From Calamus simplicifolius (Eukaryota; Streptophyta; Magnoliopsida; Arecales; Arecaceae), in NCBI GenBank assembly GCA_900491605.1, contig UESW01004575.1, positions 286,093 to 350,092 on the forward strand: a stretch of DNA of 64,000 bases. Direction: 5' to 3'. Positions 45,527 to 57,510 of the stretch are shown piece after piece. Position 1 is the stretch's first letter. Each line of letters begins with the position of its first letter. The notes beneath the pieces are model-generated. The model did not search any database. It worked only from the letters and a program-made list of their open reading frames with translations, and was not told the DNA's origin. The position numbers and the translations under genes are program-made.

Positions 45527-46179
45527 TTATTGCTAATGCTATTGTTTTGAAATTAAATATTTCAGCAAAACATACATATGTTTTCGGGTTTGCTCCGAGA
45601 AGTATATGCCCATATCTCAAACCAGCTCATGTGCTGGGCTTAGGTCACGGCAAACGCGCGCTACCTTCCCATTCTTTACAGAAATCTACCTGAAATCTTT
45701 TGCAGAACAAATTGTTATACGTTAAAAAGAGACTGCAGTAGACTAACTAGCATTGACTCCAAAAGTATTAGTACTGCTTGTATTGTTTTCTTGACGATAT
45801 TGAGTGTCCCTTCTCTAGCCCAAGGATTCATTAAATTCATAATATGATTTAAATGGGGGAATCTTTTTCTTTCAGCGGCTAAAGATATTTTCGTTAGAAA
45901 GTAGGTTTTATCATCCAGCTGTAATCACCATAACCATTAATTCCAGGGTTCCAATATTAAAAACTCTAGGGCTTTGCTGATCCAAGAGATTTTGAGTGGA
46001 AAGCAAATTTGTCCACCAAAACTATAATCTGTCTCTCATGGCAACCGTCCAATAAAAACTACTTTAAGCCGACATTTGACTTGGAATCCCACATGTCTAG
46101 GTGCATGCGATAGTGTCTTAAGAGGTAAGGCAACTTGCACTGCAACTTGCACTCCAGGCTCCACCCCATCTAGTTTGAA

Positions 46180-46243
<64 letters not shown>

Positions 46244-48702
46244 TTGACCATTTTAAGACCCTTAAGGTTGTAAAAGTCGATCCAAGGGGAAAAGTTTTGG
46301 TAGCAATCGGAAAAGAGACGAACGAGGGGAGTAAATTTAAGAATCATTGCATATCGGTATGGAACAAATACAAAGCATTGCGTTTGGATAAACAACTAAT
46401 CTGAGCTCAAAATGACATGCAACGACTACATAAAGGTGATGGATGCCTTAACGTAGGCCTGGTAATTAATAACCACAAAAAATTATTTGGTGCATTTCAG
46501 CAGACTCGTAGTCCCATCAGTTTTAGTTCTAGAGCCCATACACAACTTTAATGGTGCACCTTCCTGCACCGAAGGTGATATACAAAGCCGTTTCCATGAA
46601 CTAATTGTGAGCTTCTGGTATCCAACCTTGAGGGACCTCCTTGCATGTTGTCGCTATGTTGCCAGTCCAATGACATGAACACGTCTCTATGAGTTGGCTC
46701 TCTAACCACTAAAGGCCACATCCATGCATGCTAATCTAGTTGACCTAAGCCCTGAACCCTGGATTGGAGCCCTTGACACCAGGATCATGGCCTTAAACAT
46801 TGAACATGATCTCAACTTTAAATTAATAAAATTTATTATTTTAATGTAAAATCAATGTTATTAGTGCATGTAGAGCAATCCAAGTCTAAAGAAAGTGAGC
46901 CTAAATTTGCTATGAATACAATGAGGATCTCCTTATATGCCCTTTATGAATTTGAACATGGTTATATTTATTATATGTATTTTCTTGATGATATATAATT
47001 TGATCATATTATATTATATAATTCAATAGTATGTTGATCATATATAAAGTTGTATATTTTATGGCATTGATTTTGATTTGTGTAAATGCTTCAGGTATGT
47101 ATGCATTACATTACTTCTGATTTGATAACAATAAGTTGGTTATGCATGCAACATGATATTAACACATCAAAGTTATAAGTATAATGAGGAAAAGAATTTG
47201 TATTAATAATGCATTGCATGGCATATTAAAAATTAATTTAAAATTTATAAATAAAAAATTTATATTAAAGATATAAAAGGTATTCAACTAGCCATATTTT
47301 TTCTTGAAATATCTATTGCATGGTATAGAATGTTTGCTATGAACTAAAGCTATAATGATGTGCATGATTGTGACAATGGTTGCCATCATGAGTTAAAGCA
47401 TAAAATACTTATTATGGGTTAAAAACATAACTTTAGATTATTTTTTATTACCAATCACGAGATAAAATGTGATTATAATTAGTCGAACATTGATTAAATG
47501 AGCTAGTAGTTTTGTCCACTTAGAAAATGATGGATTGATAAGTTATTCTTAAAATTGATTTATGAAAATATTAAAGATATGGTGAAGATTTAGAAAGAAA
47601 GCCTTCATACTATGCTATTGCATTAATGCTTTTGCAAACCCTTTAAAAAATTGATAGATATGATTTTGGATGAGTTAATTTTGAATAAATTGCTTTTAGA
47701 AATATTTGTCTTTGAATTATGATATTAATTATGTTGATAATTGAAATGTATGCTTGTTTTGATTTAATTATTGATTATTACTACTTGGATGCATAAGTGT
47801 TATTTATGTTTCTAGGTACATGAGTAGGGATTCTTACGGAGTTGCCACTTTTTTAATTCATGTATTTTTATATAGCCACAAAATACTTAGGACTGCAACT
47901 AGAGTGAAAAGAAAGAAAATTAGATATATTAAAATTTTGATACTAGTATTTTCTAAATATTTGACTTGACTTTATTGATAATAATATTATATTTGAAAAA
48001 CATTAGAATTTAATAAAATTATGTTATTGTTAAATTAAAAATTATCAAAAATATAAGCTTTGCATATTTTTTTTGGGCCATATCTCAAGAGCTCAACTGA
48101 TGTCATGGGTTGGGAACATTCCAATATAAAAAACACAAGGACTTTGTTGATCTAAGATTTGTTGGGTGGGGACCAGGTTGTCCATCCAAATTACACTTGG
48201 CCTCTCATGGCAACCATCCAATGCAAACTACTTTAAGCCGCCTAGTGGAAAGCGCATTGGACCAGGAATCCATATTAGTTGGTGCATGTGATAGTGCCTT
48301 GGAGGTCATGGGACTCGTACTCCAGCTCAGCTGGATGGAAGAAAATAAATAATAAAAAAAATACTCGGTCCTTCTCACGGCCTTTGAGTTCTAACCGGAC
48401 AGCTTTGATTCAATCAGAGTAAAGAACGATGCCAATAAGCTTAAGAATCATTGCATTTCGGTGGAGCAATACAATGCATTACTTTTTTATTAAAACAAAA
48501 ACTTGGAGTTCAAAATAGTACATGATAAAAATCTAAATGTGTTGACATCATAATCGATTCAAATATATAAAAACTGATGAACAAAAAGAAATGAATTATG
48601 TATAAAATAATGATAAAAGGAATCTCGCTATGATAAAAAAACATCTCTATAAAAGATTATAATAAAAAAAGATATCATAAAATAATTTCATATTGAATAA
48701 AA
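45527..48702. other. AT-rich DNA with dispersed repeat copies 1 and 2 (left half)
   Basis: No gene is seen. About 45,950-46,570 and 48,105-48,560 are related to each other (CTCTCATGGCAACC, AACTACTTTAAGCCG, TTAAGAATCATTGCAT), with a third relative at 52,958-53,412. An (AT)n tract is at 46,182-46,242. 46,800-48,060 is very AT-rich and featureless. Confidence 0.6.
46182..46242. repeat. (AT)n microsatellite, about 60 bp
   Basis: Uninterrupted AT dinucleotides lie inside dispersed repeat copy 1. The Ile/Tyr frames across it are artefacts. Confidence 0.95.
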
Positions 48703-49332
48703 TATTGAAAAAAGTTAAAAAATAAAAAATAAAAAAAAGGGAACGCCCGCGAGCGAAACGCTCGCGGACGTTCTTTCCGTCCATTGCCTCAACGGACATT
48801 TGTGTGAACGTCGAAGACCAACGTTTCAGAAACGGCCCAAATAATTTAATTTGTAAACCATTTTTGATGTAATTTGGGGCTAACGGCGCCTTTAAGGCCA
48901 TTATGGGCCGAACCATTGGAGCTTTTATGGGCCGAGCCTATAAATAGGCTGAGGGATTCAGATTGAGGCTAGGAATCAATTTAGAATAATTTGGAGTAGC
49001 ATATATGATTTGTTTTATCTCATTTTGTTTTTATATATTTTATTGATCTTTTGGGCATCTGAAGGTAATCGTTGGGTTTGCACCTCCACACGATCGTGCT
49101 CGTAGTAGGAGGATTGGGTCGAGCCGAGTCGTTGTACCTTGAGGACAAATCGCCAACAACCTGCACAAAGGGGCGAAAATCTGATCCTTAGGGCAGTATC
49201 TAACACGCCTCGGTCCTAGTTTGATCCATCTAATCTTTTTGTTCTACTTTATTTGTATATTTAAATTTTTATAACATATTTCTAGCAATTTTAGAAAGGG
49301 ATTTTTGTAAGAACAAAAAATATTTTCCAACA
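48703..49332 (+). repeat. Left LTR of the non-autonomous element
   Basis: It runs from TATTGAAAAAAGTT to TATTTTCCAACA. The first bases carry a TG-to-TA change compared with the right LTR. A TATA-like box, CCTATAAATAGGC, is near 48,938. GAACGCCCGCGAGCGAAACG begins a palindromic GC-rich block near the 5' end. Confidence 0.85.
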
Positions 49333-51665
49333 GCTAAGGATCAGATTTTTCCTTCTCCTCTAGAGATTGCTAGATTTTCATTCCATTTACTCATTCTGCT
49401 TTTGCATGAGTTTGCTCAACATATAAATTTTTTATGCCACTCTTAAATGCATGTGCATTAATGATGCAAATGTTGCTATGCTAAATTATGATCATCCATT
49501 GGGCCCAAGATTTAAGGGGAAAAGATTATGGTTTGAATACTTATTATTTTCCTTGGGCAAAATATTAACATTGCTGCAATGCTTTAACTTATATTTCATA
49601 AGTTGATCTTTTTACCATTGGAAGGGATTGTTGTGCTATGTTGCTTTAAAAGAGTTAGTTGATACACACCATTTTTCTTCTTCCTTACTAATTTTTGTTA
49701 AATATATGGTAAAAAGAATACTCAGTTTATCTTCACCATCAGATGGTTAAGTGCTCATACACATACATGGACAGAAATTGGTGTAACAAATCTTGGTTAT
49801 TAAATAGATTGGGAATCATGGTCATGTACTTAGCCTATAATAAAAGCGACTGTCCAACTATCTCTGCAATTTGCTATGCAATTGTTTTAGTACAAACAAT
49901 CATTATTTGGTTTATCTGCTTCATTTGTAGTATCAGATTTAATACATTTTGATATGCCTCGGGCGATATATGGTGAGCATAAAATATACTAAACTGATAA
50001 ATAAGACATAACAAAAATAATAACATATGACATTATTGTCTTATTCTAAATGTTAGACACTATTGAGCTTCATTTGTCTTCTGACTTGTTAGAAGTTGAA
50101 GCTTGAATCTTAGTGTGTGTGCATATGGTTTATTCAACATGTCAGAGGCTTCTTTCTATTCACCGAACATTCACATGTTTAATTATATGTATATAAATAC
50201 ATACGCATTTATACATGTATGCATATAGGTACACAGACGTATGCAAATCAGGTGGGGCTTGTCACATCTTAGTGCCCAAGTACATATGTAATATGTATAC
50301 TTATTCTCTCCTCAAGTTGGTGTAGTAACTAACAAAGCTAACAAATATAAAGCTGAAGTGCTAATCAGAAAGTGAATTACTTTGTTCACTGGATAGATGG
50401 ACAAGGGGTGAAGTCATCAATCAGGTGGTTAACCATTCAGCATGAAAACAAAGCCTTGTTGAAAAATACACATGCTTGCACTTGTGCACATAATATATGC
50501 GTGCTTGTATATAGATATATTTTTATATCATCTTATTATTTAACTTTCAAGTGCAGCTACTAGCATATATATTGCATTCTTACATAAATGCAAAAGTTTT
50601 TCTGTTCCAGATTAAGTGTTTTCTGGTATAGTGGTAAAGCATTTTAATATCTCCTTGTTGTGTTGTTCGTTGCTAGACAAAAGTGATAGCATTGGGCAAA
50701 TACTTATTGCTTACCTACTATTGTGAATCTTTTAAGTTACTAAATGGCAAAGAATGGATGAACTTGGATGCGGTGACAAGGTATGTCATTTAAATGCTCT
50801 ATTTTGAGTCTCTTGATATATATTGCCATGAGATTTAATAAAAGTTTTTATAATTTACTAAATAATCTCATGACTGTTGGAATATCCAACTTATTGTTTA
50901 CCTTATATTTGGATATTCAATTCTAATATATCTTTGCCTGATTCTCTTATTTGAGGTCTAGTCCAAAAATAATATTATCTCTTTGGAATTTTTCGAGAAG
51001 ATTTTGGCAGACTAATTAACCAAGGAGTTATCTAGGAATGAAGTCCTAGATTCATCGAGGAGAATGTGGCTTAAGCCCATTATTTGGTCGCCAACAGTGG
51101 ATACCCAACCTCTGTGATTGGAGATCCCATGAATGAGGTTCAATGTGGTAGAAATGAAGCTGATTGAGTGATCGTGTTAGAGCACAAATTTTTAAAAAAA
51201 TTTTCATCCCATCCCTATGATGAGTACTCTTATAAAGTGACAAAGTAAATTTATGTAAGGTTGAGTCATACTCTTAATGGATCCGAGGTAGGTTATCTGT
51301 AGGGTATTGTCATAAATACCCTTGGAGGATTCACCTATATGAGAATCGTCATATTAGGACGTGACTAAAGGTTTGGGCTAACCTTAAAGAATTCTCATGA
51401 AAAATCAAGGTACTAAGCGCAAGGCCTTTAATATGCGCTAACCGCTTAAACCCAATTGATCCATACTGTGTGTGATTAGTAGAAGTCTGAGTCAAAGGAC
51501 ATAGTTCAAGGTCTAATCCACTATGGTTCCTTCAGATGTATACAATCAACACTAAGTGAGGTTCAAGTCCATAGGACACCTCACCTATTACACAGTATAA
51601 GATGCCCTAAAAATTTTGTTATATTTATTTTATTTTATTTTTTTATTTAAACTTTTGTGGGAGAT
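49333..51665 (+). other. Interior of the non-autonomous LTR element
   Basis: This is AT-rich without coding frames. From about 50,940 to 51,660 the sequence is more complex (GGTCGCCAACAGTGGATACC, CGAGGTAGGTTATCTGTAGG), as in 3' untranslated regions of copia-type elements. It ends in the polypurine tract. Confidence 0.6.
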
Positions 51666-52309
51666 TGTTGGAAAAAGTTAAAAAATAAAAAATAAAAAAG
51701 GGGAACGCCCGTGAGCAAAATGCTCGCGGACGTTCTTTCCATTGCGTGGACGTCCATTGCCTCAATGGACATTGTGTGAACGTTGGAAGACCAACGTTTC
51801 AGAAACGGTCGAAACAATTTAATTTGTAAGCCGTTTTTGATGTAATTTGGGACTAACGGCCATTAGGCCTTTAAGGCCATTATGGGCCGAGCCGTTGGAG
51901 CTTTTATGGGCCGAGCCTATAAATAGGCTGAGGGATTCAGATTGAGGCTAGGAATCAATTTAGAATAATTTGGAGTAGCATATATGATTTGTTTTATCTC
52001 ATTTTATTTTTATATATTTTATTGATCTTTTGGGCATCTGAAGGTAATCGTTGGGTTTGCATCTCCATACGATCGTGCTCGTAGTAGGAGGATCGGGTCG
52101 AGCCGAATCGTTGTACCTTGGGGACAGATCGCCAATAACCTGCACGAAGGGGCAAAATCTGATCCTTAGGGTAGTGTCTAACACGCCTCGGTCCTGGTTT
52201 GATCCATCTAATCTTTTTGTTTTACTTTATTTGTATATTTAAATTTCTATAACATATTCTAGCAATTTTAGAAAGGAATTTTTTGTAAGATCAAAAAATA
52301 TTTCTAACA
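51666..52309 (+). repeat. Right LTR of the non-autonomous element
   Basis: It runs from TGTTGGAAAAAGTT to ATTTCTAACA, 644 bp, highly similar to the left LTR. A TATA-like box, CCTATAAATAGGC, is near 51,918. Confidence 0.9.
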
Positions 52310-53412
52310 TAAAAAAGAAAAGTTTGAAAGGTTTATAACTTAAATTTATCTATCAATTAACTTGAACTCAAATTTTTGAAATCATATAAATATGATTTGA
52401 TAAATTGAATCAGCAAATAAATTTGAGGTATTGCAAGACAACTCCAATTCATGAATTCCCTCGTTAATACTGTTTCCCCCCTTACCAAAAAAGAGTGTTC
52501 CTTGAATAATTGTTTATTTAGGCATAAGATATAGTAGTTATATACTGATATATTACATTAAATATGCTATCCAATTGTCACCAACTGTCATACTGTAGTC
52601 TTAAGAATCATAATTCTGATAACTTATATATTTTTGAGCATATATTAAAGTCGTGTCAATTGCCAAAGGCAACGAAAGGTTACACGGTTGCCTTAGAAAT
52701 GGAATCATGGGAGGATTAGAATAACTACAAAAAAAAAAAAAAAAAAAGGATAGCAACGCTTTTTTTTTTTTTTTTTCTGATGCTATAGCGTCGGGAGTTT
52801 TCAAATCAGACCAATGCTTTCGTAAAGTGTCAGAAGAAAATAAGTTTTAACGTTGCTTTTAAGCGTCGAGTGCTTGATTTCTGATATTGACGCTTAAAAG
52901 TGTCATCATCATTTTTTAATACGATGACGACGTTAAAAATAAAAGACCTAATCTTTCTTAGGTCCTTCGAGGTCTAATCAGACAGCTTTGATTACAATCA
53001 GAAAAGAATGGTGCGAATAAGCTTAAGAATCATTACATTTCAGTGGAGCATTGCAATGCATTGCCTTCTATTAAATCAAATAATTGGAGTTCAAATCAAT
53101 ACACAATGAGAGGATCTTAAGGTGATTGATGCATTAATGCAGTCCTAATTAATCATCACATAAAATCGGTGTATTTCAACAAGCTGGCAGTCCTATTGCA
53201 ATTTTAATTCTACAATCCATATAGACAACTCCAATTTATGGATTCCCTTATAGATATTGTATTTCCCATGGACCCATCTACCTTACTAAAAAAGAGGGTG
53301 ATCCATGAATAACTGCTTATTTAGTAGTAGAATATAACAGTTACACATTAAGTATGTCATTCAATTGTTACCAACGGTCATCTAGTATCTGCAGTCTAAA
53401 GAGTTTGTTGTT
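52310..53412. repeat. Dispersed repeat copy 2 (right half) and copy 3, with a CACTA fragment between
   Basis: 52,440-52,600 (GACAACTCCAATTCATGAATTCC) continues the repeat that was cut at 48,702. 52,958-53,412 is a further, uninterrupted copy (TCAGACAGCTTTGATTACAATC, CAACTCCAATTTATGGATTCC). The CACTA-like fragment at 52,713-52,935 lies between them. No gene is seen. Confidence 0.65.
52713..52935. mobile_element. Degenerate CACTA-type end
   Basis: A worn terminus ACTACAAAAAAAA is followed by subterminal motifs GCGTCGGGAG, CGTTGCTTTTAAGCGTCG and GACGCTTAAAAGTGTC, the same family as at 4796 and 58,372. Homopolymer runs interrupt it. No opposite end or transposase is present. Confidence 0.5.
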
Positions 53413-53463
53413 GAGGTTGTTTCTTTAATCAGCAATTATGGATATTTTATGCTTCACTTTTCT

Positions 53464-53746
53464 TTAGGGAGCGTTTGAAATAGGGGATAAGGAGAGATAT
53501 CCCTTGAATATCCCCCCTTATCTCCAAAATATATTACTAGAAGGGATATATCTGAAAAAGTTTAACTATAAGGGAATGGGTTATCCCTTGAACTTATTCC
53601 CTAGAAAACTCAGGAACAACTAAAGTTATCCCTTGATGGCAGACTTATAATTTTAAAAGGTGCTTATTCCCTTAGCTATCTCCTAGATAAATGCTATCCT
53701 GTACATTTATCCAGGGATAGCTTTTGAGGAGTCAAACACTATCTTA
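53464..53746. mobile_element. MITE-like element
   Basis: The ends TTAGGGAGCGTTTGA and TCAAACACTATCTTA are imperfect inverted repeats (11 of 15 match). The interior repeats GGGATAA/TTATCCC half-motifs. Its length of about 283 bp and lack of coding frames fit a MITE of the hAT or Harbinger type; I cannot decide which. Confidence 0.55.
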
Positions 53747-54348
53747 GTATCAGAGAGTGACGAAGTAAAAGAAATGCTTGATAAGTTAGTAATACGGGAG
53801 TTCCCAATGCACCACTCTACATGAGCATCAATGCTAGAGCATGGTTTCCTCGAATCAACCAGGGTCCATTCTTTGCTTTACTTTCACAGTTTTGCATGAC
53901 TAAAGAGGCATCTCTAGCCACGTTACTGCTAACTACTGCTTGGAAGCACAACAAAGTCTTAATTTACATCCTTATGGCATGTGACCTAAAGTGGAAATAG
54001 AATGGAGGAAAAGTTTTGCTGTACTGCGCGTGATGATTGATTCATCATTGCACGTGCATGTTAAAGGCAAAATGTTTTGTTTGCTTTTGGCACATGCATG
54101 CGCATGTATCGTGTGCTAACCACTGTATGCGTGCTGTATCATATGCGGTGCAATAAGACTTTTTTTTGGAATGAACGGGGCATCTAATATTGGTCTACTG
54201 GTTAGCTAAGCTTCCATTTGAAAAGCCTTTCAAAGAATGAACGGCAAAAGACTTGCAAGATCATACCGTCCACTCTTTTAACTTTCATTTCCATTTTATT
54301 ATTCCTGTTATGGTAGTGGGAATAGTAACTCAAGGACTCTTTTTGCAA
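53747..54348. other. Upstream flank of the CEP-like gene
   Basis: Moderate AT content with no coding frame. GCATGC-type motifs cluster at 54,050-54,140 (CACGTGCATG, CACATGCATGCGCATG). Some of these are common plant RY-type promoter words, but their role is not known. Confidence 0.4.
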
Positions 54349-54449
54349 CGATAAATAGCCCAGAGATGGGAATGAAGATGCCAATCTAGCCTTCTCATCC
54401 AAGACTTCTATCGATTTGCTCTCTCTCTCTCTGTCTCTCTCTCTCTCAC
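54349..54449 (+). promoter_or_regulatory. TATA-like box and CT-rich leader of the CEP-like gene
   Basis: GATAAATAG at about 54,350 lies roughly 100 bp before the ATG. A CT dinucleotide tract at 54,418-54,447 runs almost to the start codon, as in many plant 5' leaders. The promoter assignment is inference from position. Confidence 0.4.
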
Positions 54450-54758
54450 ATGGCTGGAAAGAAGCGTTTCTGTTCTTGCATCTTTGTTATTTTGCTAATT
54501 CTTGTTATTAAATCTCTTCTATCAGAGGGAAGGCATTTGAAGGCAGAGAAGTTTCAAACTTTAGACTGTGAAGAATGCCTACCTCAAGATGACAACAATA
54601 TCGAAAGAAAGACAAGTATGGTCTCACATGAGATTGAAGGCCACGACAACGAGAGTGTACCCAGGGGGCCGACAAACGAACCACAACCAAGGATACCTGG
54701 GCACAGCCCTAGTATAGGCCATGGTATCAATGGCGGAGATGGGGAAAATAACAAGTAG
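54450..54758 (+). CDS. C-terminally encoded peptide (CEP)-like precursor
   Basis: CEP precursors are small secreted proteins cut to ~15-residue hydroxyproline-containing peptides that act through receptor kinases in root growth and nitrogen signalling. The 102-residue frame has a basic N-terminus and hydrophobic core typical of a signal peptide (FCSCIFVILLILVIKSLL). It is followed by EGRHLKAEKF, a junction common in CEP precursors. A variable middle is rich in acidic residues and Asn. Near the C-terminus is RIPGHSPSIGHG, which matches the core PGHSPGxGH of CEPs, with Ser for the usual Gly and RI for the usual RPT. The ATG at 54,450 is the first in frame and has no intron. TATA-like and CT-rich sequence precede it. 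It is flanked by repeats but appears intact. Expression is unknown. Confidence 0.75.
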   Translation: MAGKKRFCSCIFVILLILVIKSLLSEGRHLKAEKFQTLDCEECLPQDDNNIERKTSMVSHEIEGHDNESVPRGPTNEPQPRIPGHSPSIGHGINGGDGENNK

Positions 54759-54853
54759 AATAGGCATCACAACCAAGGATACCTGGGCACAGCCCTAGTA
54801 TAGGCCATGGTATCAATGGCGGAGATGGGGAAAATAACAAGTAGAATAGGCAT
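54682..54853 (+). repeat. 86-bp tandem duplication over the CEP motif
   Basis: The segment from CACAACCAAGGATACC to GAATAGGCATCA (54,682-54,767) is repeated next to itself (54,768-54,853) with no difference that I can see. It copies the whole peptide-motif coding stretch and the stop codon. Since 86 is not a multiple of three and a stop intervenes, the second motif is outside the frame. Confidence 0.9.
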
Positions 54854-55847
54854 CATCAGGTTATATTAGCTCCCAGCTCTGTATGCATGGTGTATGCTTC
54901 TTTGTACGTATCTTTCGTTCCTTGGTTTGGATTGTGTAAGCAATGTCTACGAGTTTGTTGTATGGTGTATGTATCCTTTGTATATATGTTTTGTTCTTTT
55001 GTTTGGATTGTGTAAGTTTAAGGAGCTTTATCTATTTCACGTACGTGTTTAGTCTAGGAGTGATGCTTATGAGTTTGTTGTATGTAATGGATTAGTTGTT
55101 GGGAGCTTGAAGTTGTTGTTTTCTTATATTGTATGCTCTCTCCCCTCTCCTCTTCTAACTCCTGTAGAATTAATGTTTCAAGTTGGTAAGCGGAACCCAT
55201 CTTTTATAGGTATTTGTTGCTACTTTTTATTAAAAAAGTGGAAAAATATCGTAGCAAAACCCATCTTTATAGAAAGGTGAACATGATCACTTTATAGAAA
55301 GGTCATGATCTCCGGCCACGGAACGCCTTTGGTCATCCAAATCGACCAACTTCGTTAGCCGATGACTGCCGTCTACGTCGGGGTGGACATTCGATGGGTC
55401 CAAGTTCTCCAGCCGTTCATTGAGGGTTGGCCAAATAAATTTTTAAAGCCAAGTTGAGTGGACTGTTACTGCTTTGCGGCGGTGCGGCCAGCAAAGTAAA
55501 AATAAAGAAAGAAAAAAAAAAAAAAAGTAGTGCTCGCAGCTGCAATCGCGGCAGAGAAGGCTCCCCAACTCGAGGAGCCAAATCCAACCGAGGAGACAAC
55601 CAAGCGTGCCCGGATCCACCAAGGATCTTTCCTTTCAGTTGGAAAATGGACACATGGCGCTTTAAAGCGTATCGGCATTTATTTCTGATGCCTTTCCTCT
55701 GTGGGGGACTTAAAATAAATAACACCATCTTTTTTTTTTATTATTATAAGCGAACTATCGTACTAGTCTGGCATGAATCAAATTCGAAAGATCAAAATAC
55801 ATAATTTACTGTAAAATAAAAGGGCATCAATTATCCACATGCCATTT
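54854..55847. other. 3' flank of the CEP-like gene
   Basis: This contains the probable 3' UTR, with repeated GTTTGTTGTATG(G/T) and TTGGATTGTGTAAG phrases at 54,920-55,090. About 60 bp (CTACTTTTTATT..AAATATCGTAGCAAAACC, 55,225-55,270) are shared with 5000-5055. 55,450-55,680 is GC-richer with no recognisable product. Confidence 0.5.
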
Positions 55848-56400
55848 TTATGGACCAGAATGGCGAGCTGCAACATTAGCGACCCAAGATACATAGATCG
55901 TAGAACGATGTGCTACCGAAGGAGAATCCCAAAGATCGGGTCGGACAGAGTGAACAACAGAAATAGAACGACCGTACTCCTTGGCAAGAAAAACAGCCGT
56001 TCTGATGATCGCATGGGGTGAAACAGCCTCCTCAGTGAAAACCATCTGGTTCCTAGTAAGCCAGAGATGATAAGCCAAATAAGCTGAAACAACACTCTGG
56101 GAGCCCGATCTGCTCTGAATAGCTAATCGAATGGCGTGCAAGAAAGAAAGCCGGATGGACCCTGCCTCAATCAACTACGGGGTAAACTACATCTGCTGCC
56201 ATATCCATCTCGCACGAAAGCAAGTAAAGATGACATGATCAACCGACACATCCTCAAGCCCACAGATTAGGCAGAGAGGCAAAGTAGGAAGATCACGGCC
56301 AGCAAGCAAGCAGAGCATAGATATAGAAAGACAATCCCAATAAAGCTTCCACAAGAAGAGCCGAATGGCAATGGCGCTTTCATGCCTGCAAGTAGAGTTA
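55848..56400 (-). pseudogene. LINE fragment (zf-RVT and linker)
   Basis: On minus, CLICGLEDVSVDHVIFTCFR (zf-RVT) is followed after stops by SVVSAYLAYHLWLTRNQMVF and AIIRTAVFLAKEYGRSIS, the linker that precedes the RNase H domain in plant LINEs. It resembles the segment at 32,755-33,250. Both RT and RNase H are absent, so it is a short relic of a related LINE. Confidence 0.8.
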
Positions 56401-57510
56401 GCATTTTCATGCCTTTCCTCCCTTTGGGACTAAAAAATTAGCATCGCTTTTGCACAAGGAGAGGCCTAGGGTACATTAGGTTTCTATCCATGACACGTGT
56501 TGAGCAATGACTTGCTGTAAATATAGAGACCAACAAGCTGCCACACAGCATGAAAGTGAATGGATCCTACTGGCCCTTTGAAAGGTTTATTTTTGTTATC
56601 AATTTTTTTTCTTTTTATTTTTTTTAAAAAAATCTTCTTTCACTCCTATTTTTCTTTGATAAGCACGGCTAATTAGACTGGAGACACATCACATAGTAAT
56701 AAAATTTAAAGATACCGTTTAAAAGAACATGCATAAAAATATAAAAAATAAGATGTTAGAGTAAATTCATTTCTTTTTTTCAATAGAAGAAACGTTATTT
56801 AGTTCATTACAAAATTAGGCTGTAGGTTTAGTTTCCATTATTTTAGTGTTATTCTGCTAGAATTTTGATTTCTTAATTGTTAGAGAAGACTATGGGAAAC
56901 ATTTTCATGTTAATCAGAAAAAAAGGTTGCTATTCATTTACATTGGATAAGAAACATACTAGCACCCCATCAACGGAAGAATTGGACGTTATATAGAGAA
57001 ATTGGATATATTATTTAATTGAGGAGATCAGAGAGTATAAGAAATACAAAATCAAGTTTATTTGCTGCACAGAGGATAAACATTGAATTTGAAATTCAAA
57101 TTTTAATTTTAAATTTCTGCCATGTTAATTAATATTTCATTCTTTTATGTTTCAGAATTTTGGTGGCAACATCATTATCATTCAACCGAGAAGAATGAAA
57201 AAAAATTCGAGAAAGAACGACTAAAAGGAGATAAAAAGAAAGAAAAAGCAGAATAAAAATAAAAAATCTTAAATACCATCCTCACATCTACTTGCTCATA
57301 ATTTCAAGCAGCATGAAGAAAGTGAGATCAAGACTAGCCGGGCCCTTCTCCTTTGCACGAGCCCTCTTTCTTTTCTTTTGCTTTTGGTGATACTTACCCC
57401 TTGGGTCGGCGAAGATGCACGGTCAGGATTCCACCCGGTTGAGAGATGCTGTTAGCCAAGCCCGTGCAGTTGAGGCAAGTGGGGGACTCAATGATTACAT
57501 TCCCACTTGA
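56401..57510. other. AT-rich DNA with dispersed repeat copy 2
   Basis: 56,680-56,830 is the second copy of the repeat at 9270-9420. At 57,415-57,510 a short frame (DSTRLRDAVSQARAVEASGG) looks protein-like but is isolated. No other signal is seen. Confidence 0.5.

Larger units (their letters stand above)
48703..52309 (+). mobile_element. Non-autonomous LTR retrotransposon (LARD/TRIM-like)
   Basis: Two direct LTRs (48,703-49,332 and 51,666-52,309) flank about 2.3 kb with no gag or pol frame. Both outer sides carry TAAAA (48,698-48,702 and 52,310-52,314), a 5-bp target duplication. The bases before the right LTR, TTTTGTGGGAGAT, form a polypurine tract, so the element is on +. It is probably a Ty1/copia-type derivative moved by an autonomous relative. 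The usual initiator-Met PBS is not recognisable after the left LTR (GCTAAGGATCAGATTTTTCC follows). Confidence 0.85.

Noticed and set aside
46036..46395. Frames with Tyr-Ile repeats
   Set aside because: They are the (AT)n microsatellite read as protein.
50630..50700. Possible tRNA-like stretch (AGTGGTAAAGC)
   Set aside because: No cloverleaf can be built around it; no acceptor stem or T-loop is visible.
55417..55804. Overlapping frames on both strands near the LINE fragment
   Set aside because: They include an A-rich run translated as Lys or Phe repeats and show no domain.
57415..57510. 31-codon frame with DSTRLRDAVSQARAVEASGG
   Set aside because: It is protein-like but isolated, with no splice partners found, and it ends where a MITE begins. 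Too short to call a gene.
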